The notes: generated by a model from the letters alone, not told the origin. 64,000 nt of DNA from CBDCXF01 sp965223755 (GCA_965223755.1 CBDCXF010000001.1:124001-188000); one strand, 5' to 3'; shown: positions 26,795 to 36,037, counted from the stretch's first letter. Numbers and translations are program-made.

Positions 26795-28654
26795 ATGAAC
26801 AATCGCTCATTATTTGCCCTTGTTCTGACTGCGTCGCTCGGCGGAGCTTGTGCTGTCGAAGGGCCGCCGGTTCCCCCACAAGCCAGTGAGGCTGAGATCG
26901 CATCTGAGGTCGAGGCTGAAGTTCAGGCTGAAGTTCAGGCTGGGGACGACAAGCTCGACTCCGGCGAACAACTCAAGGTCCTCTTCGACGAGTTCTTCGA
27001 GCGCGGACTCGAACTCAATCCGCTGCAGGCCACGGCGATCGGCGACAACCGGTTCAATGACCGGCTGGCGGTCACCATCAGTGACGAGTACCTGGCAGCC
27101 GACTTGGCTATGGATGAGGAGTTTCTCTCCCGTCTCCTGGAGATCGATCGGCAATCTCTGTCCCGCAACGATCGGCTCAGCTACGACCTCTTCAAGTTGG
27201 ATCGAAAGATGTCGATTGAGGGTCACAAATTCCCAGGCGAGTTGCAACCGATCAACCAGTTCAGCTCGATGACCAACTTCTTTGTCCGGCTGGGCAGCGG
27301 AGGGAGTTTGCACCCTTTCAAGACGGTCGAGGACTACGAGGACTGGCTCTCTCGCACGGACGACGTGGTCGCCTACATAGATCAAGCGATCGCCAACATG
27401 CGAGAGGGAATGGAACTCGGTGTCGTGCGTCCGCGCGTGCTGATGGAGAAGGCCCTGCCGCAACTCGCTTCCCAGGTTGTCGACGATCCGACCAGCAGCG
27501 CCTTTTACACTCCGGTCACGAACTTCCCAGAAGCGTTCGACGCAGAGGATCGGGAGAAGCTGACGGCGGCATTCCGCGACGCCATTGAATCCAAGATCAT
27601 TCCGGCGTACCGGCGGCTGCACGACTTCATTGTTGACGATTACCTGGAGGCATCGCGGGACACCGTCGGCCTCTACGCTTTGCCGCAAGGTGAGGAATGG
27701 TACGCCTACAATGTCCGGCGCATCACCACCACCGAGTTGACGCCGGAAGAAATCCACCAAATCGGACTCGATGAAGTCGCCCGGATTCACGCCGAGATGC
27801 GGGGAGTGATGGAGGAGGTCGGCTTCGAGGGCGATCTCAACGATTTCTTCGATTTCCTCAACACCGACGAGCAGTTCTATTTCGATGAGCCTGAGGATTT
27901 GATCCAGGGGTATCGTGACATGGCCGACCACGTGGCCGAATTGGCCGAAGACCTCTTCGATGTCTTCCCAGAGATGGGATTCGAGGTGCGTCGCATCGAG
28001 CCTTATCGGGAAAAGTCGGCCGCGGGAGGCAGCTACCAAACCGGGACCCCAGATGGCACTCGCCCGGGCATCTTCTACGCCAATGCCTACGACATCAAAG
28101 CGCGCCCGAAGTGGGCGATGGAGTCTTTGTTCTTGCACGAGGCGATCCCGGGCCACCATTTTCAACGCGCCTTGCAGGTCGAGAACGAAGACTTGCCGGG
28201 GTTTCGGCGTTTCGGCGGCTACACCGCCTACACCGAAGGTTGGGGGTTGTATGCGGAGTCATTGGGCAAGGAGCTGGGCGTCTACACTGATCCCTACCAG
28301 TATTTTGGCGCCCTCAACGCCGAATTGTGGCGTGCCATTCGGCTGGTGGTCGATACCGGCCTTCACGCGAAGAAGTGGAGCCGGCAGCAAGTGCTCGACT
28401 ACATGTACGCAAACTCGGCCGTGAAAGAGGCTCGCGCAGTCGCTGAAGCAGAACGCTTCATGGCGATTCCGGGCCAGGCCCTCGCCTACAAGATCGGCCA
28501 ACTCAAGATTCTCGAAATTCGAGCTGACGCGGAGGCGCGTCTGGGCGGGCAGTTCGACGTTGCTGACTTCCACACCCAGATCCTGATGGACGGGCCTCTG
28601 CCGTTATCGGTGCTGGAGGCTAAGATCGACGCGTGGGTGCAGTCCCAGTTATAG
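26795..28654 (+). CDS. DUF885-family metallohydrolase, probable lipoprotein
   Basis: 619 residues. The N terminus is a lipoprotein-like signal ending LGGAC. A Glu/Val/Gln-rich linker follows and includes two exact 12-bp repeats (26915-26938, encoding AEVQAEVQ). The DUF885 body carries HEAIPGHHFQ near residue 448, an HExxxGHH-type metal motif, preceded by NAYDIKARPKWAMESLFL and followed by GFRRFGGYTAYTEGWGLYAE. Members are thought to be periplasmic or secreted metallopeptidase-like hydrolases. The ORF is full length and intact. Confidence 0.92.
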   Translation: MNNRSLFALVLTASLGGACAVEGPPVPPQASEAEIASEVEAEVQAEVQAGDDKLDSGEQLKVLFDEFFERGLELNPLQATAIGDNRFNDRLAVTISDEYLAADLAMDEEFLSRLLEIDRQSLSRNDRLSYDLFKLDRKMSIEGHKFPGELQPINQFSSMTNFFVRLGSGGSLHPFKTVEDYEDWLSRTDDVVAYIDQAIANMREGMELGVVRPRVLMEKALPQLASQVVDDPTSSAFYTPVTNFPEAFDAEDREKLTAAFRDAIESKIIPAYRRLHDFIVDDYLEASRDTVGLYALPQGEEWYAYNVRRITTTELTPEEIHQIGLDEVARIHAEMRGVMEEVGFEGDLNDFFDFLNTDEQFYFDEPEDLIQGYRDMADHVAELAEDLFDVFPEMGFEVRRIEPYREKSAAGGSYQTGTPDGTRPGIFYANAYDIKARPKWAMESLFLHEAIPGHHFQRALQVENEDLPGFRRFGGYTAYTEGWGLYAESLGKELGVYTDPYQYFGALNAELWRAIRLVVDTGLHAKKWSRQQVLDYMYANSAVKEARAVAEAERFMAIPGQALAYKIGQLKILEIRADAEARLGGQFDVADFHTQILMDGPLPLSVLEAKIDAWVQSQL

Positions 28655-28681
28655 GTAAGCTGGAGAACAATCGAGCGCGCG

Positions 28682-29425
28682 TTGAATCCATTCGCCCCCA
28701 TCACCGAGAGAGTCGCCGACGGCGTCTGGCGTCATGCTGGCGACTTGCGCCATGGAATGAACATCTATCTCATTGAAGGGGAAGAGGGAGTGACCGCTTA
28801 CGATGCCGGAACGGCCGGAATGAAGGCTGGACTGGACAGGGCAGTCGAGAAGCTCGGCGGCCTGGCGAAGTTTGTTCTTAGCCACAGTCATTCAGATCAT
28901 CGTGGAGCGGCGGCTGAGGCCGACGTACCGGTCTTGTGCCACCCTGACGAAGTCGACGATGCCGAGGGAGATGGTGGGTACCACTACTTCGATCTTGACC
29001 GAATACCTGTTTGGTACACGCGCAGGCTGTTTCCATGGCTCCTCAAGAAATGGGATGGCGGCCCTGTTCAGATTGCTGAAACTCTCAGTGAGGGCGACCG
29101 AGTCGGTGAATTTGAGGTGTTGCACTTCCCCGGGCACGCTCCCGGTTTAATTGGTCTTTGGCGTCAACGCGACCGCTTGGCTTTGATCAGTGATGTTGTG
29201 TATCTGATTGACACGATGCATATGCGGCCGATCGACGAACCCAAAGTGCCGCACTCTGTTTGGAATTTTGATCATCGGGCAGCAATTGACAGCGTACGGA
29301 AGTTGGCGGCTCTCGATCCTTGGACGATTTGTCCTGGGCACAACGCGCCGTTGACTGCAAAGGGAGGCGAACTCAAGGTGCTATTGGAGAGTGCTGCGGA
29401 TGAGGCAGAGCGGTCGCTGAACTGA
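28682..29425 (+). CDS. Metallo-beta-lactamase-fold hydrolase
   Basis: 247 residues. The zinc motif HxHxDH is SHSHSDH (His68, His70, Asp72, His73), with further ligands in HFPGHAPG, ISDVVYL and CPGHN, so both metal sites look intact. The likely start is a TTG at 28682, because the conserved opening strand (ITERVADGVWRH) lies before the first ATG at 28754. The family covers many thioester, phosphodiester and lactone hydrolases; the substrate cannot be named. Confidence 0.88.
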   Translation: MNPFAPITERVADGVWRHAGDLRHGMNIYLIEGEEGVTAYDAGTAGMKAGLDRAVEKLGGLAKFVLSHSHSDHRGAAAEADVPVLCHPDEVDDAEGDGGYHYFDLDRIPVWYTRRLFPWLLKKWDGGPVQIAETLSEGDRVGEFEVLHFPGHAPGLIGLWRQRDRLALISDVVYLIDTMHMRPIDEPKVPHSVWNFDHRAAIDSVRKLAALDPWTICPGHNAPLTAKGGELKVLLESAADEAERSLN

Positions 29426-29445
29426 TTGCCTTGAAATTTGTTGGC

Positions 29446-29967
29446 ATGGATATGGTGGAAATATGCAAGCTAGGCCTGTCCGATGCAGAGGACTACCGTA
29501 CTCTCATGTTCCACGGCTACGAGCATTGCCCGCAAGCGTTCACGTCGACGGTTGAAGATCGCGCCGCTTTGCCCTTGTCTTGGTGGGAGGAGCGTCTTGG
29601 TCGGTCGTCGAACCCGTCGAGCGCAGTCATAGGCGCCCGACGCGACGGTGATCTATGCGGGGTGGTCGGGATTTCGTACTACGCCCGCCAGAGAGTCCGT
29701 CACAAGGCAAAATTGTTTGGCGTCTACGTGAGAGAGAGTGACCGTGGGCTGGGGATCGGCGGCAAACTGATCGACGTGGCACTTGATGAATTGCGACGCA
29801 GAGACGGTATCGAGATTGTGCAGTTGTCGGTGACCGCCAGTAACGAGGCAGCTCAAGCCTTGTATCGAAAGAAGGGATTCGTCGAGTACGGGCGCGAACC
29901 GGATGCGATCGCCCTTGATGGCGGGTATCTGGACAAGATCTTCATGTGGCGAAGGCTTGAGTTGTAA
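29446..29967 (+). CDS. GNAT-family N-acetyltransferase
   Basis: About 173 residues from the ATG at 29446; a TTG five codons upstream is an alternative and neither has a clear ribosome site. The acetyl-CoA pyrophosphate loop is RESDRGLGIGGKL (the R/Q-x-x-G-x-G/A motif), followed by VQLSVTASNEAAQALYRKKGF, the classic GNAT motif B region. It ends KIFMWRRLEL. It starts about 20 bp after the metallohydrolase gene and may share a transcript. Acceptor unknown. Confidence 0.88.
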   Translation: MDMVEICKLGLSDAEDYRTLMFHGYEHCPQAFTSTVEDRAALPLSWWEERLGRSSNPSSAVIGARRDGDLCGVVGISYYARQRVRHKAKLFGVYVRESDRGLGIGGKLIDVALDELRRRDGIEIVQLSVTASNEAAQALYRKKGFVEYGREPDAIALDGGYLDKIFMWRRLEL

Positions 29968-30012
29968 TCACTGTCATTAGACTAAGTTGACCTAGCGAGA
30001 AGGAGCATAGCT

Positions 30013-30846
30013 TTGAGAAGAGTGCCGATGTTGGTTGTGAGTTGTTGGGTTGCAACAGGTTGTGCGAGCGAGGTGATCACGGATGAGTCGCCAGCAACCG
30101 CTTTGAAACCCAAGGTAATGATTCTTGGCACGTACCACATGGACAATCCAGGTCAGGATTACGCGAACGTAGAAGCGGACGATGTTCTTAGCCCTAGGCG
30201 GCAGTCTGAGATTGCGGATCTGATTGCTCGGCTGGCGCGGTTCGAGCCAACCAAGATAGCCGTTGAATACCCGGCGAGTGAACAAGATGCTTTGGACGCT
30301 GAATATCAGAAATATCTGGACGGAACCTACTCGCTGAGTCGCAATGAAGTTGACCAGATCGGCTATCGTCTCGCGGCCCATCTGGCGCTGCCAACGGTGT
30401 TTGCTGTGGACGAGCCCGGAGCGATGGATATCGAAGGCGCGATGTCCACGGCCGTAGCTAACGGGCAAGATGACCTTACAGCAGGAGTGGAGTCAATCAT
30501 TCAGACCGTCACAGCGGGCTCGAAAGAGATTCAAGCAGAGGGTACGGTGGCCGAGATTCTCACCTTCCACAATTCTTCGGAATTCGATGTGGCCCATGGC
30601 CTTTACCTGTTGTTGGCGGAAATGGGAACTGCGACCGACCAAAAAGGGGCGGAAGTGGTTGCAGGCTGGTACGAACGCAATTTGCGGGTTTTTTCCAACA
30701 TTGCGCGGTTGGCCGGACCGGATGATCGGGTGTTGGTCATCTTTGGTGCCGGACATGGAACGGTGCTACGGGATTTTGTCCTGGATCACCCTGGCTTGCA
30801 TTTCGTTGACGCGAGGGAGTTTCTAGCCCTGTCGAGTAATGAGTAG
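30013..30846 (+). CDS. DUF5694-type exported protein
   Basis: 277 residues. A TTG start is supported by AAGGAG 8 bases upstream, and the product then has a lipoprotein-like signal ending VATGC. The body matches what I recall of DUF5694: KPKVMILGTYHMDNPGQD, DDVLSPRRQ, FEPTKIAVEYP, and a C-terminal LVIFGAGHGTVLRDF. The layout is reminiscent of TraB/ChaN-like folds. The biochemical role is not established. Confidence 0.8.
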   Translation: MRRVPMLVVSCWVATGCASEVITDESPATALKPKVMILGTYHMDNPGQDYANVEADDVLSPRRQSEIADLIARLARFEPTKIAVEYPASEQDALDAEYQKYLDGTYSLSRNEVDQIGYRLAAHLALPTVFAVDEPGAMDIEGAMSTAVANGQDDLTAGVESIIQTVTAGSKEIQAEGTVAEILTFHNSSEFDVAHGLYLLLAEMGTATDQKGAEVVAGWYERNLRVFSNIARLAGPDDRVLVIFGAGHGTVLRDFVLDHPGLHFVDAREFLALSSNE

Positions 30847-31038
30847 CCTATTCTTCGGTGCTGTAGAAGTCCGCGGTGTCCGAAGCGGTGAGTGGCTGCT
30901 TCCCAGTTTCCTCTTCGCTCGGGTAACGGCCCGGGCGAGGTATTACTTTCCAGGCCTAATAACTCCGCGCCCGCATCCCCCCGGAGTCTTTGTGGCTCTG
31001 CATCGGCAGCGGCTGACGACGCAGTCAGACGAGTGCAG

Positions 31039-31068
31039 TTGACTACTGCAATTTTGCAGGCACAGTAA
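31039..31068 (+). promoter_or_regulatory. Possible promoter with palindromic spacer
   Basis: TTGACT (31039-31044) is a good -35 element just ahead of the SGNH gene. The spacer holds the perfect 14-bp palindrome CTGCAATTTTGCAG (31046-31059). The -10 candidate CAGTAA (31063-31068) is weak. Regulatory role is inferred. Confidence 0.3.
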
Positions 31069-31080
31069 GCTTGCTGCCGC

Positions 31081-31845
31081 GTGAACCGAATACGAACTCT
31101 ACTCGGAGTGATGGTCTTGCTGCTGGGTATAGCTTGTGCGAAACGGGATCTGGACAGCGGGGGTGGATCGTTGAAGGAGCCGGTCAAGATCGTCGCAGTC
31201 GGGGATTCGATTACTCAAGGACGGTCGAAGAAAGAGAGCTACCGACCGTGGCTGGCTGAAGCTCTCTCAGAGGGGGGAATCGATGCCATTTTCGTCGGTT
31301 CCCAGGCCGGGGCTTACGATCGTTCGTGGTCGGAGCGTGAGCTGCGCCACGAGGGGTACTGGGGGTGGCGTGCCGACGAAGTGTTGGGCCGTTGGCGCGG
31401 TGGCACGGCGTTCACTCCACCCGATATTGCCATCGTGCATCTGGGACACAACGATTTGGGCTCCGGAGAGGCTCCAGCAGACGTGGTCGATGATTTGCGA
31501 GGCGTGATTGCGTTCCTCCGCGAAATCTCCCCGACAGTTTCGATCGTTGTCATGGCGCCAATACCCTCTCATTGGGTTGCCTCGGGCGAGTTCACCGAAC
31601 TCGGCGACCTGATCCGCGACTTGGCGATTGAACTGGATTTGCCGAGTGCTCGAGTCGTAAGTGTGAGCGCGGCTGCGTCTTTCGATCCGTCGGTGCACAC
31701 CTGGGATGGCGTGCATCCAAACATGCAAGGGGCCCAGGTGATGGCTGCCAGTTTGTTACCCGCTGTCCTTGAGTTGGCGACGGAGAAAAACCCGTTGGCG
31801 CGTAGCGACCGCGCCGAAGCACTCTCGACGGACTTGTCGAAATGA
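31081..31845 (+). CDS. SGNH/GDSL-family lipoprotein hydrolase
   Basis: 254 residues from a GTG start, with a lipoprotein-like signal ending LLGIAC. Block I is VAVGDSITQG (catalytic Ser43), the oxyanion Gly/Asn are in HLGHNDLG, and the Asp-His pair is in WDGVHPN. All catalytic blocks are therefore intact. Probably a periplasmic esterase or carbohydrate deacetylase. The last codons overlap the next gene (ATGA), so the two are translationally coupled. Confidence 0.9.
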   Translation: MNRIRTLLGVMVLLLGIACAKRDLDSGGGSLKEPVKIVAVGDSITQGRSKKESYRPWLAEALSEGGIDAIFVGSQAGAYDRSWSERELRHEGYWGWRADEVLGRWRGGTAFTPPDIAIVHLGHNDLGSGEAPADVVDDLRGVIAFLREISPTVSIVVMAPIPSHWVASGEFTELGDLIRDLAIELDLPSARVVSVSAAASFDPSVHTWDGVHPNMQGAQVMAASLLPAVLELATEKNPLARSDRAEALSTDLSK

Positions 31846-32669
31846 GCGGGAACTACCCAAAGTATCTTCCTGCACCGCATCGAAAATTTCTCGATAACTG
31901 CGAGCGAATGTTGCAAAGCGATAATCGCATCGTCGGGCTGGCAGTGGGAGGTTCGTTTCTCGACGGAACCATGGACGAATTCAGCGATCTCGATTTGGTA
32001 ATCGGCGTCGAACCGCAGAGTTACGCCGCAGTCTTAGACGATCGCCAACGGGTTGCGGCTGCGCTCGGCCCCTTACTGTCCGCGTTTACCGGCGAACACG
32101 TCGGAGAGCCTCGGCTTCTCATCTGTCTTTACGATCGGCCGTTACTGCACGTCGACCTCAAGTTCGTCGACCTCGCAGATTGCGCCGATCGCGTCGAAGA
32201 TCCGCACATTCTCTGGGATCGTGACGGCCGTCTCGAAATAGCGATCTCGAAGGGAGAGCCGCACTATCCGCAGCCGGATCCTGAGTGGATTGAAGAACGC
32301 TTTTGGACTTGGGTTCACTACGGCCTGGTGAGAATCGAGCGCGGCGAGTTGTTTGAGGCGATCGGTTTCTTGGCGTTTTTGCGCGAACGAGTGCTGACGC
32401 CTCTGGAGGTCGTGCGCATGGGCCAGCGTCCGGCGGGTGTGCGCAAGGTGGAATCCGTGGCACCGGAGTTCGCCGAAAGGCTGAAGTCGACCGTTGCCAC
32501 CCACGATCCTGCCAGTTGCTTGCAGGCTTTACGCGCTTGCGTCGAGCTGTATCAAGAACTGCGGCGCGACGCCTTCAATGATTCTGTAGCCAACCGGGCG
32601 GAAGAGGCTGTCTTGCTCTACCTCAAAGAAGTTGAAGCTAGGTACAGCGGAATGGATGATGGCGAATAG
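31842..32669 (+). CDS. Nucleotidyltransferase-fold protein
   Basis: 275 residues. VGGSFLDGTMDEFSDLDLVIG is split over the hallmark GGS...DxD arrangement of Pol-beta-type nucleotidyltransferases, with a third carboxylate probably in LLHVDLKF. A helical C-terminal half (about 150-270) could bind substrate, as in aminoglycoside adenylyltransferases and MNT-type proteins. It is coupled to the SGNH hydrolase gene by a 4-base overlap. The target molecule is unknown. Confidence 0.8.
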   Translation: MSGNYPKYLPAPHRKFLDNCERMLQSDNRIVGLAVGGSFLDGTMDEFSDLDLVIGVEPQSYAAVLDDRQRVAAALGPLLSAFTGEHVGEPRLLICLYDRPLLHVDLKFVDLADCADRVEDPHILWDRDGRLEIAISKGEPHYPQPDPEWIEERFWTWVHYGLVRIERGELFEAIGFLAFLRERVLTPLEVVRMGQRPAGVRKVESVAPEFAERLKSTVATHDPASCLQALRACVELYQELRRDAFNDSVANRAEEAVLLYLKEVEARYSGMDDGE

Positions 32670-32708
32670 GCGGCGCCCAGTCAGCCGCCGCGGGCGTCAA
32701 GGCTAGGT

Positions 32709-33257
32709 CTAGCTGCCGGTGGCTCCGAGGCGATCCAAGACTTTTTGCGTCAGGTCGACGCGTTCCCCGACCATGACGACAACGCCGGGAACGTTGTTGA
32801 GGATGAGGTCGTAGTTTTCCTCATCGCGAATTTGCCTGAAGACGGGCTCGAGTTGTTTCTCGATCTCTTGCAGCCCTTCCGTCTGCATCTTTTGGCCTTC
32901 GCGCTGTTTGTCGTCCTGGAGACGGCTCAGACTAACTTGTTTGTCTTCGAACTGGCGCTGCAGGTCGGCCAGCGTGTCTTCGGAAAGGGTGTTGGCTCCG
33001 TCCGCGATGCGTTGCCGAATATCGCGCGCTTGGTTCTGGATCACCCCAGCCTCGGCGATCACTTGCTGCTGGAACTGCTCCAGTCTGGCCTGCAGCGCTT
33101 TGCCACCAGGTGAATTCGCGACCACGTAGTCGAGGTTGACAACGGCGATCTTGACCGGTGCTTCTTGAGCGGAAACGGGCGGAACGAAAAAAACGGCTGC
33201 GAGGAGCAACATGACTATGGAAAGCTGCAGCCCTGTTTTTGGCTTGACGGTGTACAT
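32709..33257 (-). CDS. OmpH/Skp-family periplasmic chaperone
   Basis: 182 residues. A signal peptide ends PVSAQ, then the family opening VKIAVVNLDYVVANSPGGKAL, a long central coiled coil (about 60-140, rich in Gln/Glu/Arg/Leu) and the C-terminal strand segment YDLILNNVPGVVVMV. Length and order are those of Skp/OmpH, a trimeric holdase for outer-membrane proteins. Here it is solitary rather than beside bamA or lpxD. It is convergent with the nucleotidyltransferase gene. Confidence 0.92.
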   Translation of the reverse strand: MYTVKPKTGLQLSIVMLLLAAVFFVPPVSAQEAPVKIAVVNLDYVVANSPGGKALQARLEQFQQQVIAEAGVIQNQARDIRQRIADGANTLSEDTLADLQRQFEDKQVSLSRLQDDKQREGQKMQTEGLQEIEKQLEPVFRQIRDEENYDLILNNVPGVVVMVGERVDLTQKVLDRLGATGS

Positions 33258-33361
33258 TTCTGAAACCTCCGAAGTGCGGTGAACGGTATCTTGTCCTTAG
33301 GGTTGAGGAGTCTGTTGCGCGTCAGTCTAGCGTGGATCTTTGAGGAGAGTACCCGGCTACA

Positions 33362-33592
33362 ATGCCCAGGGCCATGATTCTATTGTTTCGATCCCTTGCG
33401 ACGTTGACGCTTCTCCTCGCTGCCGTTTGTTCGTGCAACAACCGTTCCGTCGCGGCTGGAGTCGCGTTGGAAAATGTTGTGTCGTCTGACGACTCGATCT
33501 CCGCGCAGAAAACGATGCGTACCGTTGATGATGCTCTTTTCAAAGACGGTCAGCCGCTGGAGCGGAGCGACTCCGCTACGAGGCAGGGATGA
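33362..33592 (+). CDS. Small exported or lipoprotein-like peptide
   Basis: 76 residues: a hydrophobic signal (ILLFRSLATLTLLLAAV) followed by CSCN and a short polar mature part without recognisable motifs. The lipobox is weak. The main support is translational coupling, as its TGA overlaps the ATG of the tspO-like gene (ATGA). An in-frame ATG at 33374 gives a slightly shorter signal. Confidence 0.45.
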   Translation: MPRAMILLFRSLATLTLLLAAVCSCNNRSVAAGVALENVVSSDDSISAQKTMRTVDDALFKDGQPLERSDSATRQG

Positions 33593-34086
33593 CAGACATG
33601 CCGGTGGAACCGGAAGGCCGACGGCCAGCGACCGCAGTAGGGTCGTTGATTGTCTTCTTGGTTCTCGTTGGGGCTGCCGCGTCTTTCGGAGGCATGTTCG
33701 CACCGGGTGAGTGGTATGAGTCTTTGCGCAAGCCGCTTCTCAACCCACCGAGCTGGGTCTTTCCCCCAGTCTGGACGGCGCTCTACCTGTGCATCGCCGT
33801 GGCTGGATGGCGGTTCTGGCGCCAGCGCCGAAGAATCAATAGCGGTCTTGTGCTATGGGGGTTGCAACTCGTCGCCAATGCCGTCTGGTCATTTCTCTTC
33901 TTTGGGTTACAGCGGCCAGGTTTGGCCCTCCTCGATATCTTGGCCCTACTGGCGTTGATCGTCGCCACCACTCTCGCTTTTGCTCGCGTCGATCGGATTG
34001 CTGCCGCCCTGTTGTGTCCCTACCTCCTGTGGGTGGCGTTCGCGACCTACCTCAATTCTGGTTTGTGGCTGCTGAATCGCGGCTAG
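33589..34086 (+). CDS. TspO/MBR-family membrane protein
   Basis: 165 residues with five predicted helices, the family topology. Signature segments are WYESLRKPLLNPPSWVFPPVW and AVWSFLFFGLQRPGLALLDI, with the closing YLNSGLWLLNRG. TspO proteins bind porphyrins and other hydrophobic ligands and modulate stress responses. Length is standard for bacterial TspO. Translation overlaps the small gene upstream. Confidence 0.93.
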   Translation: MTDMPVEPEGRRPATAVGSLIVFLVLVGAAASFGGMFAPGEWYESLRKPLLNPPSWVFPPVWTALYLCIAVAGWRFWRQRRRINSGLVLWGLQLVANAVWSFLFFGLQRPGLALLDILALLALIVATTLAFARVDRIAAALLCPYLLWVAFATYLNSGLWLLNRG

Positions 34087-34177
34087 CTTCTCGGCACTGT
34101 CTGCTTCAGCCACGCAAATTGGGCTTTCGGGCGGCTCGGGCGCTCACTAGGAACGAGTCTTGCTGGTTGAAACCGCG

Positions 34178-35233
34178 ATGAATCGACCGACGATCGTGAT
34201 AAATCGTTTATTTTCAGATCTTTGTGGATCCAACGCTATGCCGTTCGTTGCCATGTGTTTGTTGGCGGTGGCAACTTCCGCTCCCGCTCAAGAGAGGGAG
34301 CGGGGCTTTGGCGAAGAGATCCATGTTTTGGAAGTCAATCTCGAAGTTGTGGTCACCGACCGGGATGGCGAATTCGTGCGCGGACTGCAGGCCGACGATT
34401 TCGAGATCACCGAAAACGGCAGCCCCGTTGAAGTTATTGCCGCGACTGCCTACTCAAGCAGAGAAGCAGTAGCGGCGCCAGAAAGCGGAGAGGTGGTTGC
34501 CGAGGAACGTTTCATCATGGTGCTCTTCCACGCTCCCATCGGCGCTGAAGCCGAACGAATCGGGTTCGGGCAGCGCAGTCTGCGCGCCGGAGCCGACCTG
34601 GCACGCTGGGCCAAAGAATCTCTGGGACCGAATGACCGCGTCGCGGTAGCGACTTATAGAAGCTCCCTGCATTTGTTGCAGGACTTCACCCAAGATCAGG
34701 ACGCTCTCGGCGCTGCGCTGAGGGGGGCCGGGATGGGACTCGGCGCCACCTTTCAGGGACCGGAGAGCAAGACAGGTTCCACCGGTCTCTCACTGCCACG
34801 CGGCCAAGCGCTCACTCGCCAGACCAAAAACGTGTACGAAGGGATCCGGGTGCTGGCGCGGGCTTCGTCCAAGATCGTCGGCCGCAAGCTGTTGATTCTG
34901 CTCACTCCTGGACTGCCGGACGATCGGCCCCAGGGCTACGGCCGCATGATGCGGGCGCTCAAATCCGCCAATGTCGCGGTATATCCCATCGATACCACTC
35001 CTCTCGAGTGGCTGCACCCGCAAAACGTGCACGTAAAGATGGCACTCGACACTGGCGGTCAGTTCTCACCCAGAATCGATCGTTTCGACAATCGAGTCGA
35101 GGATGTGGTCAACGGCAACGCCGCTTATTACTCCCTCGCCTACCAGTCGCCGGTCAGTGCCTTTGAACTCGGAGACCGAAATCTCGCCATCCGCGTGCGG
35201 GGTCGACAGGGTTACCGCGTAACCCTGCGCTAA
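34178..35233 (+). CDS. VWFA-related domain protein (Acidobacteriota-type)
   Basis: About 351 residues from the ATG at 34178; the signal peptide core is MPFVAMCLLAVATSAPAQ, so an ATG at 34238 is also possible. The opening VLEVNLEVVVTDRDGEFVRGL, DDFEITENG is the characteristic N-terminal beta module of the 'VWFA-related Acidobacterial domain' family. A von Willebrand A-like domain follows, with FIMVLFHAP in place of a typical DxSxS MIDAS line, so metal binding may be lost. Domain end YYSLAYQSP and RVRGRQGYRVTLR are typical. Role unknown; presumably extracellular adhesion or assembly. Confidence 0.88.
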   Translation: MNRPTIVINRLFSDLCGSNAMPFVAMCLLAVATSAPAQERERGFGEEIHVLEVNLEVVVTDRDGEFVRGLQADDFEITENGSPVEVIAATAYSSREAVAAPESGEVVAEERFIMVLFHAPIGAEAERIGFGQRSLRAGADLARWAKESLGPNDRVAVATYRSSLHLLQDFTQDQDALGAALRGAGMGLGATFQGPESKTGSTGLSLPRGQALTRQTKNVYEGIRVLARASSKIVGRKLLILLTPGLPDDRPQGYGRMMRALKSANVAVYPIDTTPLEWLHPQNVHVKMALDTGGQFSPRIDRFDNRVEDVVNGNAAYYSLAYQSPVSAFELGDRNLAIRVRGRQGYRVTLR

Positions 35234-35271
35234 GCGGATCACCGCCCCCTGAAGCGCCGCGGCCGAGTCCG

Positions 35272-35910
35272 CTACTGCTCAAAGCAGTAGAGATGGAACG
35301 AGTTGTTACAGGCGGTGTTGGTGTTTGTCGTCCACGTACTCCCGGTGTCGCCAACATTGCCGAAGTGTCCCGATTCAAACTGATCGGCGGAACCCCAGAC
35401 ATCCGCCTGCGAACCTCCGGGTCCACAATCACGACGGTGATCGAAGGCTTTGCCGTTGGTTGTTGTATTGGTCCACACCGACCCCGAGACCGAGTTGCCA
35501 AACTCGTCCCGGTCGATTCCGTGGTCGAGAGAGCCATCGGTCAGGTCACCCCAGTCGTCGGCGACCTTGGTTCCCGTTGTCAGCACGTAAGGCACTGTCG
35601 AGTGCGTCATGCGTTCCGAGACGTTCTGCGTGCCGCCGCCATTGCCGGTGCCGTCCATGCGCCCGCCGATCCAGGCTTTGAAGGTGCCACTCAGCCCAGC
35701 CTCTTGGGCCGCCGCTTGGCACTTGGCGTCGGCGCCTGAGAAGTTACCGAGATTACCGTTGAAGGTGTCGCTGGTCGCGAATACCACCCTGGTGTCGCCA
35801 CCGTTGTCTCCTGGTGCTGGGCGGCAGTATCGCAGCCAAAGAAGAATGAGAATCAAAAGGATGATCAGGATGATGATCCAGGCAGCGGATCGGCTTGTCG
35901 CCTTGCTCAT
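35272..35910 (-). CDS. DUF1554-family protein with N-terminal membrane anchor
   Basis: 212 residues. A single strongly hydrophobic helix (WIIILIILLILILLWLRYC, about 11-29) anchors a C-terminal DUF1554 domain: VFATSDTFNGNLGNFSGADAK, CQAAAQEAGL, FKAWIGG and the final NNSFHLYCFEQ. The domain, found in many surface proteins, resembles collagen-endostatin/C-type-lectin-like folds. It is convergent with the VWFA gene. An 8-bp perfect hairpin formed by the last codons (35272-35290) lacks a T-run and is probably coincidental. Confidence 0.85.
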   Translation of the reverse strand: MSKATSRSAAWIIILIILLILILLWLRYCRPAPGDNGGDTRVVFATSDTFNGNLGNFSGADAKCQAAAQEAGLSGTFKAWIGGRMDGTGNGGGTQNVSERMTHSTVPYVLTTGTKVADDWGDLTDGSLDHGIDRDEFGNSVSGSVWTNTTTNGKAFDHRRDCGPGGSQADVWGSADQFESGHFGNVGDTGSTWTTNTNTACNNSFHLYCFEQ

Positions 35911-35987
35911 GTCTCCGTCCTTTCAGCCATGCAGCCGATTTACTGACTTCACTGTAGAGCGAATCGAGTACGGCGTCAAAGACAGCA

Positions 35988-36015
35988 TAAAAAAAGGGGG
36001 GCAGCCGCCCCCCTT
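35988..36015 (-). terminator. Rho-independent terminator of the TonB receptor gene
   Basis: On the minus strand GGGGGGC pairs perfectly with GCCCCCC around a 4-base loop (stem arms at 36007-36013 and 35996-36002), followed by a run of seven T. It lies 22 bp after the receptor stop codon. Confidence 0.85.
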
Positions 36016-36037
36016 GAAATGCGATCTGAGACTGGAC

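Noticed and set aside
26810..28165. A 451-codon open frame on the minus strand
   Set aside because: It is antisense to the DUF885 gene, whose motifs are intact; the product is rich in repeated Val/Leu/Arg/His and has no recognisable domain. A GC-rich shadow.
32668..32695. GGCGGC...GCCGCC inverted repeat between convergent genes
   Set aside because: Short and without a T-run; could aid termination but evidence is too thin.
35272..35290. A perfect 8-bp hairpin at the end of the DUF1554 gene
   Set aside because: It is made by the last codons and stop and has no T-run; not a convincing terminator.
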